From: Diploscapter coronatus
Taxonomy: Eukaryota > Nematoda > Chromadorea > Rhabditida > Rhabditidae
NCBI GenBank assembly: GCA_964036155.1
Contig: OZ038422.1
Span: forward strand, 41,997,201 to 42,061,200
Direction of reading: 5' to 3'
Length of the DNA: 64,000 bases
This document shows, piece after piece, positions 1 to 12,908 of the stretch (within the stretch, counting starts at the first letter, position 1; every line of letters begins with the position of its first letter). Both the position numbers and the translations under genes were made by a program. The notes under the pieces were generated by a model that worked only from the letters and a program-made list of their open reading frames with translations, did no database searches and was not told where the DNA came from.

Positions 1-558
1 CTTATTAAAAATTGAATTTCAAAGATAATTTTCAAGTAAAAAACTGACGAAATTTCTGAATTAGTTTTTGAAATAGTTCTAACCAAAATCTATTTCAAAG
101 TTTTTTCAACTCCTAAAATAATCGCGAAAGTCAAACTTGCAACGTTTTCGAACCGTGGTTAACCGCATGAAACGAGGTAGCGTGCCATTTCGAGAGAAAC
201 AGAGCACGCCTTCTTTTCGTCTCTCGAAATGGTGCACTATCTTGTCTTATGCGATTAACCGCGGTTCGAAAACGTTGCAGGTCTGATGAAAACATGAGTG
301 TACGTGCATGATATTTTCTTATCAAACTGCAATGTTCATTAGCACTCGAATTCGATCGAAGAGTGCGGTGCGGTAAGTGAAGTAATTGATAAGAAATCGT
401 GAGTAACAATGACGAGTACGGGAATCTCGCAAAGTAACGATTTTAGTCGGAGTAACTTTTTGTCAGTATCTATCACTACATCGATATGCTATAATCATTT
501 TTCTTATACAATTTTAAAAATAAACTTTTCATGCACAAAAATCGCTATACTTTTTCAG
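1..558. other. 5' flank of tyrosinase gene
   Basis: No gene is seen here apart from the MITE at 136-282. An ATG at 409 is in frame with the tyrosinase first exon and would add 50 residues, but that extension has no signal-peptide character. The chosen start at 559 comes directly after a CTTTTTCAG acceptor, which argues that 409-558 is outron or untranslated. Confidence 0.5.
136..282. mobile_element. MITE family A, copy 1
   Basis: An inverted repeat about 147 bp long begins GCAACGTTTTCGAACC and ends with its near-complement GGTTCGAAAACGTTGC. Inside is a second imperfect palindrome around CATTTCGAGAGA and TCTCTCGAAATGG. A close copy lies at 15665-15802 and a diverged relative at 8955-9096. It has no coding capacity, so it is a non-autonomous hairpin element lying upstream of the tyrosinase gene. 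An open frame crosses it on the minus strand, but the palindrome explains that frame. Confidence 0.75.
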
Positions 559-3500
559 ATGCTCAGTCTACACCTAAATAGCTGGAATATTTTTTGTACA
601 TTTTCTATTTATTTTATCTCTCTACTTTTATTAAATTGTGTTGATTCACGACACTTCACCGAGTGCGATAGAGCCCCTGATCCTACCGCGCGAATTGTCT
701 GTGATCAGTTATACACGTGGGATGATACTGTTCGGGTAGGTTATTTAGTAATTATGCGGAGAATTGAATTTTTCTCGCATTGTCAATGACCGATAGTTTG
801 AGACAAAAACGATGTACAAATTCGAATATGCAAGAGGTGGACATTGCGTAATATTAAATAGTCGTCAAAGTCATTCCTCGAATCGATCAAATTTCGTCTA
901 TTCGCTTCAAAGCAACGCACTAATGCGCTAATTTTCTTGCATCGATTTTCGTCTTTTATTTTGTTCCAAGCTATCGGTCGGTCGTTGTCAATAAATAAAA
1001 ATTTATCAAATTATGATTATGATAAACAGTTACGTGGAATCATTCTAATCCATTTTTAAAAGTCACCCGGTATAATCAGATCTCGAGGAAGCCTGAATAA
1101 TTCAGAAATGGGACAATCAGTCCCAGCCGATTGTGCAGCCTGGGGCCGCGCCCGCTGCAGCTGGACAGGCAGGAAGTAGGAGATTTTAGGATAATTCAAC
1201 CTTATCTATCATCCAAAATTTGCTTCGTTTTCCAATTGTTAAAAGAAAACCTATAAATTTAGCCAGTGACAACGACACAGAAATCGAGCCAGAGCAACCT
1301 GTCGCTCCTCAAGTTGCTCAGTTGTCTTGGACTCTTTATCAGGCATCATTTTAGCATACACCATAATTTTAGTCGAAGAAATCTAAATTTTCTCATATAA
1401 TGGTGAATCCCACTGATATTCTTTAGAGTTAGTATAACTGATAAAAAGGCGAATTTCTGAACAGTCAGATATTTTTCTAGTGCATGGATCTGCAATGCGT
1501 GTGTCCGTATCTGAACGGTCGATTGTCGTCGAATGGAGCGTGCACTCTGCCAAATGGACAATTGTTGCAAAAATCGCATAGGTAAAAATATATGAATTGA
1601 AATTTCGGAAGGATTTTAACGGAATTATGGTTCTTCAATTTCAGGCTCAAAAAATTCTGTTGAAATTTTGCAGATGAATTTTTTCTGATTCAGTAATTTA
1701 AAGTATTCTATCCCTCACTATAAAATTTCACTATCAAGATGTGGACAAGTTCCTATATTTTCTAATTGATTGATCAGCTAAATATATCAGTGACAAATTG
1801 TTGAGTGCAAAAACGCGTATCCGACTGATTTATTTCGAGGCCGAATGTCACCATTTTGAAAAAGAATATCGTCATTTTTGAAAGAAGTGTAATCTTTCAG
1901 AAAAGAATACCGGCATCTGACAGAAGATGAACGAACTCGATTGCACAATGCCTTCTGGGAAATCAAACATGTAAATATAGTTTTTTTAGAAAGTTTTTCT
2001 AGGGTTGATTCTTACAATTGTTATTTTACCGAAAACTTTTATGAACCTTTTCGAATGGATGAAGATGAATCTTCAAAAATTCTCCGAATTTATTCAATGC
2101 AGGAAACAATGCAAAAATCCTTAGAGAAAATAGTATTTTTCGAATAAATCTACACTTTGGTTCACCATAAATTTATTGAATGAACACTTTTTCTCTATTC
2201 AGAGTGGCCTCTACGATCATCTGGCGCAAATTCACCGAATCGCTGACAGGGACAATGCATCTGCACCGGTAAGGAAATTCAATAGAAAAAAAAACTTGCA
2301 AGAATATCAACGCATGAGTCAGGAATGACCAACAATGACAGGTTACAGATAATGAACAAATTATGTACTTAGGAAGGGTCAGGCGGCGCACACTCGGGAC
2401 CGGCTTTCTTGCCATGGCACCGCGAGTTCATCAAAAGGATCGAATTGGCTCTTCGACTTGTCGACCCAACAGTCAGTCTTGCCTACATCGGTATTTCTTT
2501 TATTCAATATCTTGAAGAAGCTATTTTCATCAGTATTCTCAATACCAATGTCATCACTAATTTTCCAATTAAATTGACTAGTTTGCATTTTTCCAGTGAT
2601 CAAATTCAGACTGGACGATGGAAGCTGCTCTAAACAAACCGAATGACTCGATCCTCTTCTCGGAATATCTACAAGGGGAAATCGCTCCTCGAGGATCCAA
2701 AATTATCAATGGACCTTTCGTTGGCTGGAAGACTCTTGATGTAAGCATTAAAGTGCGAAAAAATAAGCTTTAAAATGAAATCTCCAACAACTTGTATCTC
2801 ATTTGAAGACCCTGAAGAATTATAAAGACGAAATTTCTATATCGATAATTTTTTCGAAATTCATTCATTCGTAATCGTCATGAAATATCGTTGAAGCTGA
2901 AATAATACATTCAAATAGGAGAGAATTCAGGGCAGTCGAAATGTAAATCGTTCAATGGGGACGCTCGGCACTGGAATTCCTATCACAGAGGAGCAAATGG
3001 AGCGAATGATGCGGAAGGACTACTTGGGGTGGTTCTCGTTCCCGAGCAGCAGACGAGGCTGTGAGCATGTGGCAGAATTTGAATCCATCGAATATTTCCA
3101 CGGAAATGCTCACGTCTACGTCGGCGGAGATATGTATGGAATAGTTGTAGAAATTCTTTGCAATAATCTATTTTTCTAGGTCCGATATCCCAACGGGTAA
3201 GGAGTTTATAACCTATTTCAAATTAGCTCTGAATTAAAAATACAAAGATTATTGACCTTCCTAAAACCCAGAGTTAGAGTTAATCCGTTAAATTTAATTG
3301 AAATGAATTTGATTTTAGCGGCGCAAGATCCAATATTCTTCTGGTGAGTTAGAAAGTTCTGTGTAAAATTATAGAAATTATTAGGCATCATACATTCGTC
3401 GACTGGGTATGGGAAATCTGGCGTCAGAATCAGACAGTCGTTGAGCGCGAAAGAGAATATCCTTCAGTGAGTCTGGAATGCGCAAATGCCCACCATATGC

Positions 3501-6245
3501 AGTCTGCATTTATGCTCCCTTTTACGCCTTTCAGGTAAAATAAATTTGAGGTGCACAATAGATTTTTGTAATAATATAAAATGGTCGGAAACTGATTGGA
3601 TTTCGAGTTTATGAGCTAGTTTCATGCAATAAACGTTTTATCCGATCCACAAACTCCAACTTCAGAAACCAAGACGGTCTTTCTGAGCGGTACGCCAACA
3701 ATTTAGTCACCTATGTGAATCGTCCAACGTGCAGCGCGGATAACATCGATGGATGCAATTCCGAGTAAGATTTTTAGAAATCGAAAAAAACAGGTTAAAC
3801 TTTTTTTGTAAAAATCTGTTCCAGCTTTTTATTCTGCGATCTATCTCACGGAAAAGCTCGTTGTGTTTCAAAATTGAAGCCTCGTGCACGATGCAATTAC
3901 TACTCGAGAGGGGAAAATCCTTGCTTCGCAGGCGAATGTCTAAATGGCATTTGTATTCAGACGGTATTCATCTCTTTTTAAATAAGAAAACATTTGACTA
4001 CCTTTAATATTTTCATGGCCATCTAATTATTGCATCTACGCAAAAAAAAAATTTCCAAACCGAATCAAATCTCAAACTCATTCGAAACTTCTAAATTTCT
4101 CGTGAAAAAGTTTCAGCACAAAACATTTCATATCACCCAAGAAGGATCAAAATGAAGGATTATCTAGGAACGTCGAAATCCAGCTCGACCAAAGCGATTC
4201 CCATCGAGCTACAAATCGAAGATGATCGTGCAGGAAATGTGCTTCAATCTGAATCCATGTTGCATGAAATGGGCGAAAGAAGGATATTGCCAAAACAACC
4301 CATGGTACATGCACAAGTTCTGTCCAACGAGCTGTAAACTATGCACACCGACAAAGTATAAGTTAGCTGATGGTAAGCAATGCATGTTCTTGTTTAGAAA
4401 AATCTCGAAAGAGCATTGAAACAAGGTGCCACTTATGGAAACGACATGTACAGAAAGCTATTTCCATTCTCCTCATAAAGTAAAATAGGACGTCGTAGAT
4501 TTGCGACATTCTAAACTCTTCCCCGAGATATTGTCGGTTGGAGAGCAAAGTCGATATTCATGCAGCAACCAGAAATCGAATTTGGAGCGAATAGAGAAAT
4601 TTTTGAATATCAACGTTCTTTCCAATCAACAATACCAAGGTGTTGTGAAATAAATAGTGCAGCATTTTTCAAAAATATATCGTCGGAATTTTTCTTCAGA
4701 TTGCAAAGATAGACACATTTTGTGTTCGCAATGGAAGAAGAAAGGTGAATGCGTTCGGAACGCCGATTGGATGAATGAAAACTGTAGAAAGGTTCGTCGT
4801 TTCACCCTTTCTAATCAATATCTTTCTAAATTAGCAGAAAGAATTCCATTTTGGTTTTCTTTCAAATTTTCTGCCCTCAAAGTATGCTCTTTTCTGATTT
4901 CAGAGCTGCGATTGCTGTAGTAAAACAAGAGCACAGGAGTGTGGAGATTCAAATTCCAAAACGAACACGAGCTCTAAGACGAACTTCAATAACAGAGGCA
5001 AGAACAATGAAAATAATCGAGCCCGAACTCCGAGCAAGACTCCACAATGTAAGCAAAAATATGCACTATAAAATGGGAACAATAATCGAAGGAAATCAAA
5101 CTCGAGAAATTCGTCTTCATACATGAAGAACGAAATTCATTTCTAGACGATGCTTTTTCGCAGCAATTCAAAGGGAACTGTTTAAGATCCATTTTCAGCC
5201 CCTGGCTATAAACCGACACGTCCTAAGAATAGTCGAAACTCCTCCACTGAAATCTGCTATAACGAAAATCCATGCTGCCCCTATTGGGCCACGATCGAGC
5301 TATGCGGTGTCTATCCACAATCCATGGCGTAAGAATCAATGAAATGAATAAGAAATGTTTGAAAAAATCATTATTTTCAGGGGCGAATGCCCTGTTTCTT
5401 GCAACTATTGTACGCCCAAAACGTACTATCACGGAAGTAAGCATTTATTTGGATTACAAAATGTTTTGATCGACAATAATTTTGATTTTCGATTTTTAGC
5501 ATGCGCTGATTACAGCGTGCATTGCCCGTACTGGAAGAATCTGGGCGAATGCGAAAGGAACACGTGGATGAGTGAGAATTGCCGAAAATCGTGTGAGACT
5601 TGTACGAGTATGCCCGATCTGCGAGAGTTATGTCAAGGTGTTGTTTTTGAACTCGAAAAAAGTCCAAGTAGGAAATCAAAAAATACCAAGTTTCAGGCCC
5701 AATGGCGCCTCGGGCGAAAGAAATCAAATGGATGAAATCTCAAAGAAGGAGTGGGACTATTTCGTCCGGATGGTGGGGATTAAGCAAGGTAAGTGTCTAA
5801 ATTTGCATACATCAACAATAACCCACTTTCTTCATCAATGAAGGTTGACCACAAGAACCATATAGCTCGAATAAAAAAGATGATAATATTTAAACAGGAA
5901 ATCATTAGAGCTTGATCCTAATCTTTTTCATTCCCCCCTTCGTTACTTCATAGAATTTGGAGAAAAAAAAACTAGTCTCAAAGTGCATAAATTCAGTTTT
6001 GAAAATAACTCGTCGACACATTCTGTTCGATCATCAAAAACTAAAATCACTCTTTTCTCCAACTTCAGGACTGGAATCAATTGTCCGTGGACGCGCAAAA
6101 CTATGGAGCCCATCACAACTGGAACAGCCAGCAATATCAGCAGAACTCCAGAGATGCATATCCGACTGTTCCCATTTACAATCTCCCATTCAATCGCTGG
6201 GTGCACGAGCACAATTGGGGAAAACAAGGCAAAATGATACAATAA
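559..6245 (+). CDS. Tyrosinase (type-3 copper phenol oxidase) with four ShKT domains
   Basis: Twenty-two exons join in phase to give about 804 residues. Residues 1-30 form a signal peptide, so the enzyme is probably secreted. It should oxidise phenols to quinones, as in cuticle or eggshell tanning in nematodes. A CMDLQC motif precedes the copper domain. CuA ligands lie in exons 2203-2268 and 2373-2490 (HLAQIH, GAHSG, LPWHRE). CuB ligands are HGNAH (exon 2931-3133) and WHHTFVDW (exon 3385-3534). Four six-cysteine ShKT modules follow at about residues 483-520, 529-565, 622-660 and 665-705, then a Gln/Asn/His-rich tail. Intron 3 (1343-1480) has a GC donor. The ATG comes right after a TTTTTCAG acceptor, suggesting trans-splicing. 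Exons: 559-735, 1106-1175, 1263-1342, 1481-1581, 1901-1970, 2203-2268, 2373-2490, 2610-2740, 2931-3133, 3180-3196, 3319-3343, 3385-3534, 3666-3764, 3825-3963, 4234-4372, 4700-4791, 4904-5048, 5199-5328, 5381-5436, 5500-5637, 5697-5788, 6069-6245. The exon at 1263-1342 is the least certain. Confidence 0.92.
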
Positions 6246-7783
6246 TCGGATTCGTAACTTCAAGACAGAAATGCATCAAGACCATTCAGTTTTTGTCAAT
6301 TTATGATTTTTTTATCGCGATCTCTGATCTCATTGATGTTTTCTCGCTGATATTTTTTCTTTGAAATTTTCAAAATTGTTAGAAAACATTGAAGATGGAT
6401 TTGTGAAAGATTTTCAATAAATTACATCGAATCGAAAAGGTGATGAAAGTAGCTTCTGAAGTCAGAATGATTTCTACTCTATGAATAGAGGGGCCAAGTC
6501 GATTTCTAAAATGCATGGAAAAGGTCCAAATTTGGGCTTAAATTGAAGCCCGGACCTGTACAAACTCAAAACTTTAAAAATTTTCAAAAACGGTCCATCC
6601 TATCAAAAGTTATGACCATTTTTGTGCGGCAATTCGTTCCTGCAGTGGCCTTCCCAAATTTTTCCGACAAGAAAATTGCACTGCGTTTACACTAATTAAC
6701 CTAATTAGGCGTGAAACTCCTCAAAATATTACCAAATGGTGCTTGGGTGATAGTCAAATTGATAATTATCATTATCGATCGATTTCCCCTTTTCTCGCTC
6801 CGTATTTTACGCATACTACGTGTTTAACGCTAACATTTTCATAGTAAAACTTTGAAGTAGTTGTGCTCATTCGTGTTGGCCTAAGTTGACAAACCGTCAA
6901 TGCAGATATACTAAATAGATGTCGTAGTTTCAGAATCCGTTGGAAACCTGGTATTTGTCCCTTTCCCCACTTCGTATTTTACGCGTATGCGTTTAGCACG
7001 GCTATTTTTGCGTCAAAATTTTGAAGGAGTTGTGGACCTCTGTGACGACCTAATTTAACAAACTTTCAATGCAGATAGACTAAATCGATATCGTAGTTTC
7101 AGAATCCGTTGGAAACCTCTTGGAAAGTGACCTGTATCGTCGAGTTTCGACGTCGTTCATGCCTTCAGAAGGCCTTTTTCGAAAAACCAAAAACCAATGA
7201 CGTCATCATTTCGGGCGTATTTTATTGCCCGAATTAGTGTTTTGGTTTCATGAAATTATCAGCTAATTAACGGGATAATTAACGATAATTGAAACGGCGG
7301 AAAAATTCATGCATGCATTCTTTCTCTCCCTCAAAAAGGGGAGACTTGGCCCCTCTATCTATGAATCACGAGAAAAAAGTCATAATTACAGTTTTTGCAC
7401 AAAAGAATGGCATATTAATGAAATTTATTAGATTTGAACGAGTATCCAGAAAATAACTTCATTTGGCTGTTTTTTTCAGTTGAACGTCGGAACAGAGCTC
7501 ACGCTTTTAAAGTCGAAATAGAACGCAGAATTGGAGAACCCAGAGTAAAGCCCCAATGGCTCTTCCCTCAATTTTGCAGCGTTCCTTCATCAATTTATCT
7601 TCTCCATTTCTCTTTTCCTCATTTTCTCATTTCTGAAATGCTTTACCGAGAATTTGTAAAAATTTATCGATCTTTCTGCAGATTTTTCGCAATACTTTCT
7701 TTCTTTTCTCCTAATATTGGCTAAAATATAAAAAGCTTCAAGTGTCGAAAATTCAGGGAATTTTGTTGCGAAGGCTAATCGAT
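6246..7783. other. Intergenic region between tyrosinase and next gene
   Basis: It is filled mostly by the hAT-like element at 6486-7357. The remaining 7358-7783 shows no convincing exon. An ATTCAG acceptor at 7751-7756 lies 27 bp before the next ATG and may be a trans-splice site. Confidence 0.6.
6486..7357. mobile_element. hAT-like non-autonomous element, copy 1 (872 bp)
   Basis: Terminal inverted repeats TAGAGGGGCCAAGTC and GACTTGGCCCCTCTA are flanked by an exact 8-bp direct repeat, TCTATGAA, at 6478-6485 and 7358-7365. An 8-bp duplication is typical of hAT-superfamily insertions. No long open frame is present. The interior contains a tandemly related segment (CAGAATCCGTTGGAAACC at about 6930 and 7100). 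A shorter copy lies at 22612-22951 and a fragment at 42166-42415. Confidence 0.85.
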
Positions 7784-8892
7784 ATGGGATTCTTCACGAA
7801 GCCAAATTGCAAGCCAATTTATGTAAGTATAATTTGACGATCCTGGTTATTTTCGGTTTTCTTATAAGAGCGTTATTTACAATGACATAATAATGACTTT
7901 TGGCATTTTAACATTCCTCCAGATTTTAGATTAATATTCAAAATTTATTTTGAAATTGATTTTAGTTGGCAATTTATGGATCGATATTTTTGGTCTGGGT
8001 AATTTGCCTCTTGAAGAACATCGTCATGTGGAGTGATTACGAGGACATCAACGAGAAGGAGGCGATCAAGGATGCGATATTCTATCAGCAGCTCATTTTG
8101 GTTAGCTCTACTTTAGTTGTGTTCGAAAAACTCAGCTCGATATTTCAGGGTATAATATCACTGCTTTGCGCGCTCATCGTCTGTTTCACGAGAAAGGGAA
8201 TTTTCCTTCCAGCCATTCTTTACGTCAGTCTTTAGTTATTTAATTTTTTTAAATTTAATACTTTATCAATTTTCAGAGCATTTTTGGAGCGAAATGCATC
8301 TTCTTTACATTTAAACGAGGTCAGAATGCTGTTGATGAACGATAACTTGTAATGATAAATCTGAAGCCCCAACTCCTAATGGGAAATGTAAACATCCAAA
8401 TCAAACCTATGTTTAGTTCCGTACTTTTCATCGTTACTCGTTATTTTTCATATTTTTGAATTCCCGTAGTTTATTTCTAACTTTAGACGGCGCTTGGTCA
8501 CAGGACAGAAGAATTCCCATTTATTCGCCACTCATGAACGCTGGCGATTGGTTCCTTTACATCGTTTATATCATAGGTACCCTTCAGATTTGATTTGTTT
8601 TCTGACTAGAGTAAATTCTGAACAAAATATACCACCTTCTTGAAAGGTAGAAATGTGTATTTTTTAAAACCGAATTTGGATCTAAAAACGAATTTTTATA
8701 AAAAGCCAATTTTCCTGCAAAAATCATTATGAAAGTTTTAGAGTCCTAGATTCCTTCAAATATTAATTTTAAGCGACTTATTTCACCTTCGCCTTGATGA
8801 TTATTGTCTATACTCAAATCAAAAAAGAAGACAAAGCTGCAGAAGAGGCGAAGAAGGCTGGAGAAGCTGCTAAACCAATCAATAACGCTTGA
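7784..8892 (+). CDS. Small four-transmembrane protein of unknown family
   Basis: Six exons (7784-7822, 7966-8100, 8149-8223, 8277-8319, 8487-8576, 8774-8892) join in phase to 166 residues. Four hydrophobic segments are visible, at about residues 12-30, 55-75, 80-97 and 120-145. A charged cytosolic tail rich in Lys, Glu and Ala follows. The loop before the last helix carries a short acidic and aromatic stretch. I do not recognise the family. It lacks the Cys-Gln-Leu-Pro motif of the minus-strand four-helix array and has different intron phases, so I treat it as unrelated. A likely trans-splice acceptor sits 27 bp upstream of the ATG. Confidence 0.8.
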
Positions 8893-8954
8893 ATCGAATT
8901 AAGTGAGGATCTATTAACTAAAATGATAAAGCAATTTTATATTTTGACCAGAAT

Positions 8955-9096
8955 TGCAAATTTTCAAACCCGCAAGTTTCCACATAAACGAGATAGCGCA
9001 TCTTATCGAGAGAAGAAAGGAACATGTCTTCTTTTCGTTTCTCAAAGAGATATACTATTTCGTCTATGAGGCACCTGCGGGTTTAAAATTTGCAAG
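8955..9096. mobile_element. MITE family A, diverged copy
   Basis: Termini TTGCAAATTTTCAAACCCGC and its complement bracket a core that aligns with family A at 136-282 (CGAGATAGC, TATCGAGAGAA, CTTCTTTTCGT). The outer arms have diverged, but the hairpin form is kept. Confidence 0.6.
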
Positions 9097-9125
9097 TCGG
9101 ATTTTAACAAAAAACGAATGGTAAG

Positions 9126-9257
9126 TCGGAAATCTCGCAACCTACAGATTTTATGAGACAGCATGTAAGGTGAGAGAGGATTCATCTGCCTTTCCTAATC
9201 CTCTCCTAGCTCTACATACTAGTTAGTTAAGTTGTGAGATTGCAAGATTTCGGAATA
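9126..9257. repeat. Inverted repeat, MITE-like
   Basis: The left arm TCGGAAATCTCGCAA pairs with the right arm TTGCAAGATTTCGGA over about 130 bp, and a second inner pairing (GGTGAGAGAGGATT with AATCCTCTCCTA) lies inside. It has no coding capacity and sits 30 bp from the diverged family A MITE. Confidence 0.6.
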
Positions 9258-10431
9258 CTTTATTTTATTTAGAAGGAAAAGTCTAACAATTCCATATATT
9301 AACAATTTTTTATTTGATCAATCAACTATGTTTAACAAAGTTGGCATAAACGTATATTTAAACTTGTTCAAGCATTCATATATTTGTTGACGATGCTTGT
9401 TGTGGCATAACGCTCACCGAATGAACCTTTGCAGCATTCACTACCTTTACTTTCAAGCTCTGAATGATAAGAATTTGAATAAGTTTGCTAAGGTTTGATT
9501 TATATAACCTGTGCGACACCTTTAACGATAAAGTAGAGGGAAATTGTCTGGATGAAGGGACTATGAATTGTAAAAATTGCGATCAATAACTAAAATCGAA
9601 GTGGATAGATTCATTATGTGTTTTGATTCGATGACAAACCTCGAATATTTGATATCCTTTATTCCAATAATTTGTGGCTAGACTACAAATAGATTTGGAG
9701 GAATAGTAAATATGCGCAATGTGATCTAATGTTAGCCAACTGTTGGTAAAAATTTCTACGATTATCTAAATATACAACTATTGAAAATAATAAAATTAAA
9801 ATAACTATCGTTCTGATCAAACGAAGTGACAGATCGTGTTGAAAGATAGGGAAAAAAGGCAAGAGAGGCAGAGGAAATTTCGTGCCCCAGTCTCTTTTCA
9901 TTATTCCCCATTGATTATCTTTTCTCTGCACTCTAGCCTCCCTCTTCGCGCATAGTTCATACGCGCATTTCTCGCAAGGCGCGTTTTAACGCAAGAGACT
10001 TCACTTCATTTGACCAGAAAAATAGAAATTGTCTATCTCTAATGTTAAAAATATCGTGTCACTAATTTTAGAATATTAAACAAATGTTTGATTAGAAGAA
10101 AAAATGAATCTATAGAAGGAAACTGCATTCTGCATTCTTGTGAAAAAGTACAACCAAGAATTTGGTTTCTCATTGGTGTGAATTGATTTTTCAACGAAAA
10201 TTTTCTCGAATTATTCAGGATATTTTTAAAAGTATTATTCTAGCTTAATATTATTATCTTTTCAGTTTTTTCATAAAAGCAAAATTAGTCATCGTTTATA
10301 AAAAAAAAGACGATTTCTAAAGAGAAGATTGTTGCTCATATCATTACTCTATTTTATCATTCTCTTTTATATCATATTGTATAATTTATTAACTACTTCG
10401 GCCTAATTTTTTTATGTCTTAATATCTTAGA

Positions 10432-12097
10432 CTACTGAATAAACATTTTTAAAATATTGCGACGAAACTGAAATGGGCTTACACTCATGAGAAGCTTTCG
10501 GTTGATAACCTTCTCTGCCTTCTTCACTTTATCGCTAATCACTCGATGCTCTCTCAAATGCTTCATGATTTGTCGGTACGAGACAATTAAAACGATGACG
10601 TGAGCAATATGGCCAATCAAGCTCGTATATCGTTGAATGCCGTACTGCAAAGTAATATTATTTTCTTTTCTCAAATACAATAGGAACAAGTCTGGATCTA
10701 AATGTATGTTTCCACAACTAATTCTAGAATGCTAAAAAAAATTCCATGCAAATGTTGCCAAAAATGGCTTTATTGGATATTCTTTGTAAAAAGACTGGAA
10801 ATCTTAATTTTCTAGATTAATTATCTTTCATTCTCTTTTTAGGTCTTACTAGATTCTAAACCAATCCAAACTTGCAAGGCATTCTATGGTTAAACTCACA
10901 ATAGCATTAAGTACTTGCATGTAAAATGGAAAAGTGAATCTGACGAAAATAAATTTGAAAGTAGAAATCGTAAGCGTGGCGAACATTTGCATTGATGATG
11001 TAGACGAAGAAGGCAACCGTAAACGCGTATCTGATTCTCCGAATCAGATCATGATGTACATAACTAAAAAGTAAAGAAATTTCTCTCTCGTCATAGCTGA
11101 AAATTAGATCGACATGGGAATAATGTACTCTTTGTTTCCCTTAATTTTAGCCTATTTTGTTCCTTTTTAGTTTTGCAAATTAGTCGAATTTTTACTTTCC
11201 CATTACTCTAACAAAACTATTGCATCTATCAATTTACTTTGTGAAAGCCATAGCTCTGACTATGTTTATGGCCACCGAACCGAACTTCGACAGCGTCATG
11301 AAGGACCACGCTATTGAAACGAACACATGGAGTATTATCTGAAATAGCTGATATTTAGAACTTTTAACCATATAATAAACGACGATATTCGTGACTTTAC
11401 GATATAAAATTAGTAGAAAATTAAAAACACTCCAATTAGTTTTCCATGTGATGTTTAACTATGTCTTATAAAGTTTTATGGTTCAGTTAATAGATCTCCG
11501 TAGTTTATTTCTTACCGAATTCCATTCTTTTTCCACATTGGACTTGTGGGTGCTATGCATTCCGAAGAGGATGCTTATCTAAATGTCATTCAGAAATCAT
11601 AAACATTAGTTGATAGTTTGGAACGGAATAATGAAATAGAAATTGACGAAAAACTAAATTCACTTTGAGTTTGGCGAAATGGAAAGGTAGCACAATGCTT
11701 CCTTTATCACAATACTTCTCCTTTTTACAGCTGTTTCATCATTTTGCTAATATAAAAATCCTAGAGAATCATTTCGTCATTCCGTTAAATTCAGGTTTCC
11801 GTATGAACGTCTTCATCGACATAGATACCACTACTACGTAGAAGACGAAATATCCGCATTTGATGTAGAGCTGAACCAACAAAATGGTTTCAAATTGACT
11901 CAATCGCACAGGCTTTCGAACGATTGATATGATAAGATAAATGACAAGAATGATTGGCGCTCCATGAATAATCATTTCGACGAAGTAGAAGATGAGAGCT
12001 AAGATAACTAAGTAGACTTGGATTAGTTATTTTTACCCTTACGCTTGTCGTAATCATGCGTGATTATTATCCTTGAATTGTTACTAGACGAACTCAT
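10432..12097 (-). CDS. Serpentine-receptor-like membrane protein, probably truncated
   Basis: Seven exons join in phase: 12037-12097, 11829-11998, 11516-11578, 11238-11338, 11025-11063, 10900-10939, 10432-10731. They give about 257 residues. Helices are visible at about residues 27-48, 58-88, 101-125 and 205-227, with a shorter hydrophobic stretch near 147-160. The last is followed by a basic segment like a third cytoplasmic loop. Nematode chemoreceptors would continue with two more helices, but the frame ends 30 residues on. A 48-nt GT-AG intron at the end would leave the same stop, so the truncation holds either way. The fold suggests a seven-helix receptor, but I cannot name the family. 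It could be a pseudogene or a shortened receptor. Exons 5 and 6 are the weakest part of the model. Confidence 0.55.
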
Positions 12098-12908
12098 AGT
12101 TGCTCTAAAACAGGACTCTAACTGGTTGAAGTTTTAAAATTATGATGATACGGGAGTCAAAATGAAATTTGACTTGTAGAGCTCTCTGAGTGAGAAGTTC
12201 AGTTGAATTCTAATTTAAATGCAGATATGGGTGTAATTATGCAAAAAATTGCTGAATAATGATTACTTTGCATTTCAAATTTGAATTTTGTTGAAGTAAA
12301 CCCGTGTGCGATTTGCTAATGATAGGTTTTGTAGCTATGGAAATGTACCTTGTTCAATTTGGCGTGTAATTATAGTACACTATCTTTCGAAAACATTCCC
12401 CAAGACGATAAGATGTCTGATCAGAAATTTTAAACTTAAAATATGTCTGAAATAAAACGATCGTAGTTCTAGCAATTTGAATATGAAAAAATCTATAAAA
12501 AAAAATAAATAAATTGATATCATAAGGATAGAAGAGGTTGGAATTGCATGTTCTTGCTCACAGCCCTTGGTTTCAAGTACCTTTGCCTTGTAAATATATT
12601 TCACTAATTTCGTGTTCGGCAAATATTAGAAAAGCGTTCTTTTCCATTCAAGACGCAAAAATGATATCATAATGTCGTCTCTGAATGACACAACTCTTTC
12701 AAACAGACTTGATGAGTCGGGTTTTCGAAAAACTTGGTAAATTCGCTTAGGCTCCTGTTTACATTTAGCTAAGGACTCTAATTTATTGATTCCTACTGAA
12801 AGTGCCAACGACTATAAATTTCGAAAGATTTTCACTTTTATAATTATTTTACTCGCGAATTTGAAATCCCAAATATTCACTCATTCTGTGCGTCGAGTCT
12901 CCATAAAA
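12098..12908. other. Divergent intergenic region
   Basis: This is the shared 5' region of the receptor-like gene (-) and the EGF gene (+). A plus-strand ATG at 12786 is in frame with the EGF gene's optional first exon, but the added residues look like untranslated sequence. No other feature is seen. Confidence 0.45.

Larger units (their letters stand above)
8893..10431. other. Intergenic, two hairpin elements, no gene seen
   Basis: Apart from the hairpins at 8955-9096 and 9126-9257 I see no supported exon. A minus-strand frame at 9683-9931 has one hydrophobic stretch but no matching splice context. I looked here for the missing last helices of the neighbouring receptor-like gene and did not find them. 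Confidence 0.5.

Noticed and set aside
131..409. 92-codon minus-strand frame
   Set aside because: It runs through the family A hairpin, and the same palindrome occurs elsewhere without an open frame.
5377..5727. 116-codon minus-strand frame
   Set aside because: It is antisense to the ShKT exons of the tyrosinase, which have splice and domain support on the plus strand.
7784..8892. Plus-strand four-helix gene as a seventh member of the array family
   Set aside because: It lacks the Cys-Gln-Leu-Pro-Trp loop, the single-Cys second loop and the array intron phases.
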